Shown here: piece after piece, positions 6,335 to 8,161 of the stretch | Layout: each line of letters starts with the position of its first letter | How positions within the stretch are numbered: the stretch's first letter is position 1 | NCBI GenBank assembly: GCA_021731215.1 | Contig: JAKFXU010000126.1 | Span: 1-8,161 of the forward strand | DNA length: 8,161 nucleotides | DNA from: Rhodoferax sp. | Lineage (GTDB): Bacteria > Pseudomonadota > Gammaproteobacteria > Burkholderiales > Burkholderiaceae_C | Reading direction: 5' to 3' | The notes under the pieces: generated by a model | What the model was told of the DNA's origin: nothing | What the model saw: only the letters and a program-made list of their open reading frames with translations | The model's database searches: none | Made by a program: the position numbers and the translations under genes

Positions 6335-7732
6335 ATGAATGCAGCTGTTGCTGAGCCGGTTTCCGAAGACTTGTTGCGTCGCTTTGACGTCGCCGGGCCG
6401 CGCTACACTTCCTACCCTACGGCAGATCGCTTTGTCGAGGCTTTTTCAGCCGGGGACTATGCCCAGGCCCTGAAGCAGCGGCGCTCCGGGGCGGCCGCCA
6501 TGACGCTGCCGCTATCGCTCTATGTTCACATCCCTTTTTGTGAATCGCTGTGCTACTACTGCGCCTGCAACAAGATCATTACCAAGCACCATGATCGCAC
6601 CGTCCCTTATCTGCGCTACCTGAGCCGCGAGGTCGACCTGCACACGGCGTATCTGGGTGTCGGGCAAACGGTGACGCAACTGCATCTGGGTGGCGGCACA
6701 CCGACCTTTCTGTCGGACAACGAACTGCGCGAGCTGATGGGCATGTTGCGCCGCAACTTTACCTTGGCCCCCGGTGGTGAATACTCGATCGAGATCGATC
6801 CGCGCACCATGGACGCCTCCCGGCTCGACACCCTGGCCGAGCTGGGTTTCAACCGTTTGAGCTTCGGTGTCCAGGATTTCGATCCCGAGGTGCAAAAAGC
6901 AGTGCATCGGGTGCAAGCGGCGGAGCAGGTTTTTGCGCTGGTGCAGGCGGCACGCCAGCGCGACTTCGACTCCATCAATATCGATTTGATCCATGGACTG
7001 CCGCTGCAAACCCCCGAGTCGTTTGACCGCACGCTGGCGCAGGTGGTGGCGTTGCGACCCGAGCGCATTGCCCTGTATGCCTATGCCCACTTGCCGGAAC
7101 GCTTCAAGCCCCAGCGCCGCATTGCCACGGTCGAGTTGCCCAGTGGCGCGGCCAAGGTCGCCATGCTGTCGCGCGCGCGCTCCACTTTCGTGGCGGCCGG
7201 CTATGTGTACATCGGCATGGACCACTTTGCCCTGGCCACCGATCCACTCGCGGTGGCCAAGCGCCAGGGCCGTTTGCATCGCAATTTCCAAGGTTACAGC
7301 ACGCACCCCGATTGCGATTTGATCGGTCTGGGTGTGTCATCGATTGGCCGCATCGGGGCCGCCTACAGCCAGAATGCCAAGACACTCGAAGCGTATTACG
7401 ACGCGCTGGATCAGGGCCAATTTCCGGTGATGCGCGGTCTGGCGCTGTCGCGCGACGATCTGGTGCGTCGCGCCGTCATCATGGCCCTGATGTGCCAGGG
7501 CGAAGTCATTTTCGAATCGATCGAGCTGGGCTATCTGGTCGATTTCCGCAGTTACTTTGCCGCTCAAATGGAGACCTTGCACGAGCTGGCCGAGCAGGGG
7601 CTGGTGACGCTGGACGACTCCGGCATTCAAATCACGCCCACTGGCTGGTTTTTTGTGCGCGCGGTGGCCATGGTGTTTGATCGCTATTTGCAGATTGACA
7701 GCGTGCGCGCTCGTTTTTCCAAGATCATTTAG
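6335..7732 (+). CDS. hemN: Oxygen-independent coproporphyrinogen III oxidase (HemN), radical SAM
   Basis: HemN converts coproporphyrinogen III to protoporphyrinogen IX without oxygen by two radical-SAM decarboxylations in the cytoplasm, supplying haem under microaerobic or anaerobic conditions. The 465-residue product is close to the E. coli length (457). The radical-SAM cluster motif is Cys69-x3-Cys73-x2-Cys76, with the HemN-specific extra Cys78, and Tyr63 (SLYVHIPFC) precedes it. The SAM-binding GGGTP is at 119-123 and the IEIDPR motif at 152-157. The N-terminal GPRYTSYPTA (21-30) is a hallmark of true HemN rather than the HemW/HutW-type relatives. The HemN C-terminal domain spans the last 100 or so residues. 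The ATG follows AAGGA (6324-6328) by six bases. A perfect FNR box lies 52 bases upstream. Confidence 0.97.
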   Translation: MNAAVAEPVSEDLLRRFDVAGPRYTSYPTADRFVEAFSAGDYAQALKQRRSGAAAMTLPLSLYVHIPFCESLCYYCACNKIITKHHDRTVPYLRYLSREVDLHTAYLGVGQTVTQLHLGGGTPTFLSDNELRELMGMLRRNFTLAPGGEYSIEIDPRTMDASRLDTLAELGFNRLSFGVQDFDPEVQKAVHRVQAAEQVFALVQAARQRDFDSINIDLIHGLPLQTPESFDRTLAQVVALRPERIALYAYAHLPERFKPQRRIATVELPSGAAKVAMLSRARSTFVAAGYVYIGMDHFALATDPLAVAKRQGRLHRNFQGYSTHPDCDLIGLGVSSIGRIGAAYSQNAKTLEAYYDALDQGQFPVMRGLALSRDDLVRRAVIMALMCQGEVIFESIELGYLVDFRSYFAAQMETLHELAEQGLVTLDDSGIQITPTGWFFVRAVAMVFDRYLQIDSVRARFSKII

Positions 7733-7745
7733 CATCGGCGGATGC
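7732..7745 (+). other. Small hairpin over the start codon of the gene after hemN
   Basis: GCATC-GGCG-GATGC forms a 5-bp perfect stem with a 4-base loop. It begins at the last base of the hemN stop codon and covers the ATG at 7742-7744. There is no strong purine-rich ribosome site here, only GGCGG immediately before the ATG. Ribosomes terminating on hemN would melt the stem, so it could enforce translational coupling. Such a short stem may also arise by chance. Confidence 0.35.
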
Positions 7746-8161
7746 AATCTTCTCTTGCGCTGACGGCGCTGCTGATGGGCCTGGTTGGCGGCCCCCACTG
7801 TATCGCCATGTGTGGCGCGGCCTGCGCCGGTATTGGGCAAGCCGCCGGCCCGCGCAAAAACACAGCCATGTGGAGTTTCCAGGCCGGGCGGGTCATGGGT
7901 TACTCCGCCTTGGGCGCGTTGGCGGCGGCCTCGATGCAGGGTCTGGGCTGGCTGACGGTCCAATCGGCCGCGCTGCGCCCGGTGTGGACGTTGTTCCATG
8001 TGGCTACGTTTGCACTGGGCCTGCTGTTGCTGTGGAACGCACAGCAACCGGTCTGGCTTGAGCAGGTCGGCCGCAAAATCTGGGCCGGCGCCCGCTTGCT
8101 GGCCGCTGGGCGGGGCCGCGGCGCCCCGCTGGTGATGGGCGCGCTCTGGACCTTCTTGCCG
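7742..8161 (+). CDS. DsbD_2 / sulfite exporter TauE/SafE-like membrane protein (COG2836 type), N-terminal part
   Basis: Only the first 140 residues are in the window; the frame is open to its last base. The N-terminus contains GLVGGPHCIAMCG (13-25), matching the GG-HC-x3-CG pattern of the COG2836 / DsbD_2 family, with His19, Cys20, Cys24 and Cys28. FQAGR (46-50) followed by GYSALGAL is a second family-like block. Membrane helices are likely at about 5-25, 45-68 and 78-99, with a fourth starting near 127. The final GALWTFLP resembles the family block that continues with Pro-Cys-Gly. Family members are multi-span proteins often near cytochrome or cbb3 maturation genes, and thiol or copper handling is suspected but unproven. 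The gene begins nine bases after hemN and is probably co-transcribed with it. GC-rich codon use matches its neighbours. Confidence 0.82.
   Translation, partial: MQSSLALTALLMGLVGGPHCIAMCGAACAGIGQAAGPRKNTAMWSFQAGRVMGYSALGALAAASMQGLGWLTVQSAALRPVWTLFHVATFALGLLLLWNAQQPVWLEQVGRKIWAGARLLAAGRGRGAPLVMGALWTFLP

Noticed and set aside
6512..7306. Long open frame on the minus strand (264 codons) opposite hemN
   Set aside because: It overlaps the radical-SAM core of hemN and shows only the typical shadow composition, with no ribosome site or domain pattern.
1..8161. Mobile elements, CRISPR arrays, toxin-antitoxin or defence genes
   Set aside because: No transposase, integrase, regularly spaced repeats or defence domains are visible. 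Composition is even, and all genes belong to one respiratory and haem theme.

Overview
The window carries a cbb3-type cytochrome c oxidase locus with its regulator and a haem-synthesis gene. It is most likely from a betaproteobacterium of the Burkholderiales, and the gene order and protein character resemble the Comamonadaceae (Rhodoferax/Polaromonas-like). That placement is inferred from GC-rich coding sequence, strong G/C third-position bias, the ccoNOQP-ccoG-ccoH order followed by a small membrane protein, and an FNR/HemN pair. No ribosomal or other phylogenetic marker is present to confirm it.

Layout. Positions 1-126 are the cco promoter region: a 19-bp palindrome, an FNR/Anr-type box and a -10 element. 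Positions 127-5450 hold seven same-strand genes with short gaps (about 9-42 nt): ccoN (haem-copper catalytic subunit), ccoO (monohaem cytochrome c), ccoQ (small accessory subunit), ccoP (dihaem cytochrome c), ccoG (polyferredoxin, copper reductase for oxidase assembly), ccoH (assembly/stability factor) and an uncharacterised 96-residue membrane protein. An FNR-family oxygen sensor gene lies convergently at 5471-6190. The 144-bp region between fnr and the divergent hemN (6335-7732) holds a perfect FNR box on the hemN side and a 13/14 FNR box on the fnr side. After hemN, nine bases away, begins a membrane protein of the DsbD_2 / sulfite exporter TauE/SafE-like family (COG2836 type), cut off by the window end.

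How it works together. When oxygen falls, the [4Fe-4S] FNR protein should dimerise and bind the boxes. It would switch on the high-affinity cbb3 oxidase and, through HemN, the oxygen-independent haem route that supplies the many haems the oxidase needs (two b-type haems in CcoN, one c in CcoO, two c in CcoP). CcoG and CcoH serve copper delivery and assembly. The box beside fnr suggests autoregulation. All catalytic ligands that can be checked by eye in CcoN, CcoO, CcoP, CcoG, FNR and HemN are present, so the locus looks functional.

Most of the window is well-understood biology. The items least explained are the 96-residue cysteine-tailed membrane protein, the 19-bp palindrome and T-tract in the cco leader, the architecture of the fnr/hemN control region (including possibly leaderless fnr), and the HCx3Cx3C membrane protein coupled to hemN. 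I saw no CRISPR array, tRNA, rRNA, insertion sequence or phage gene.
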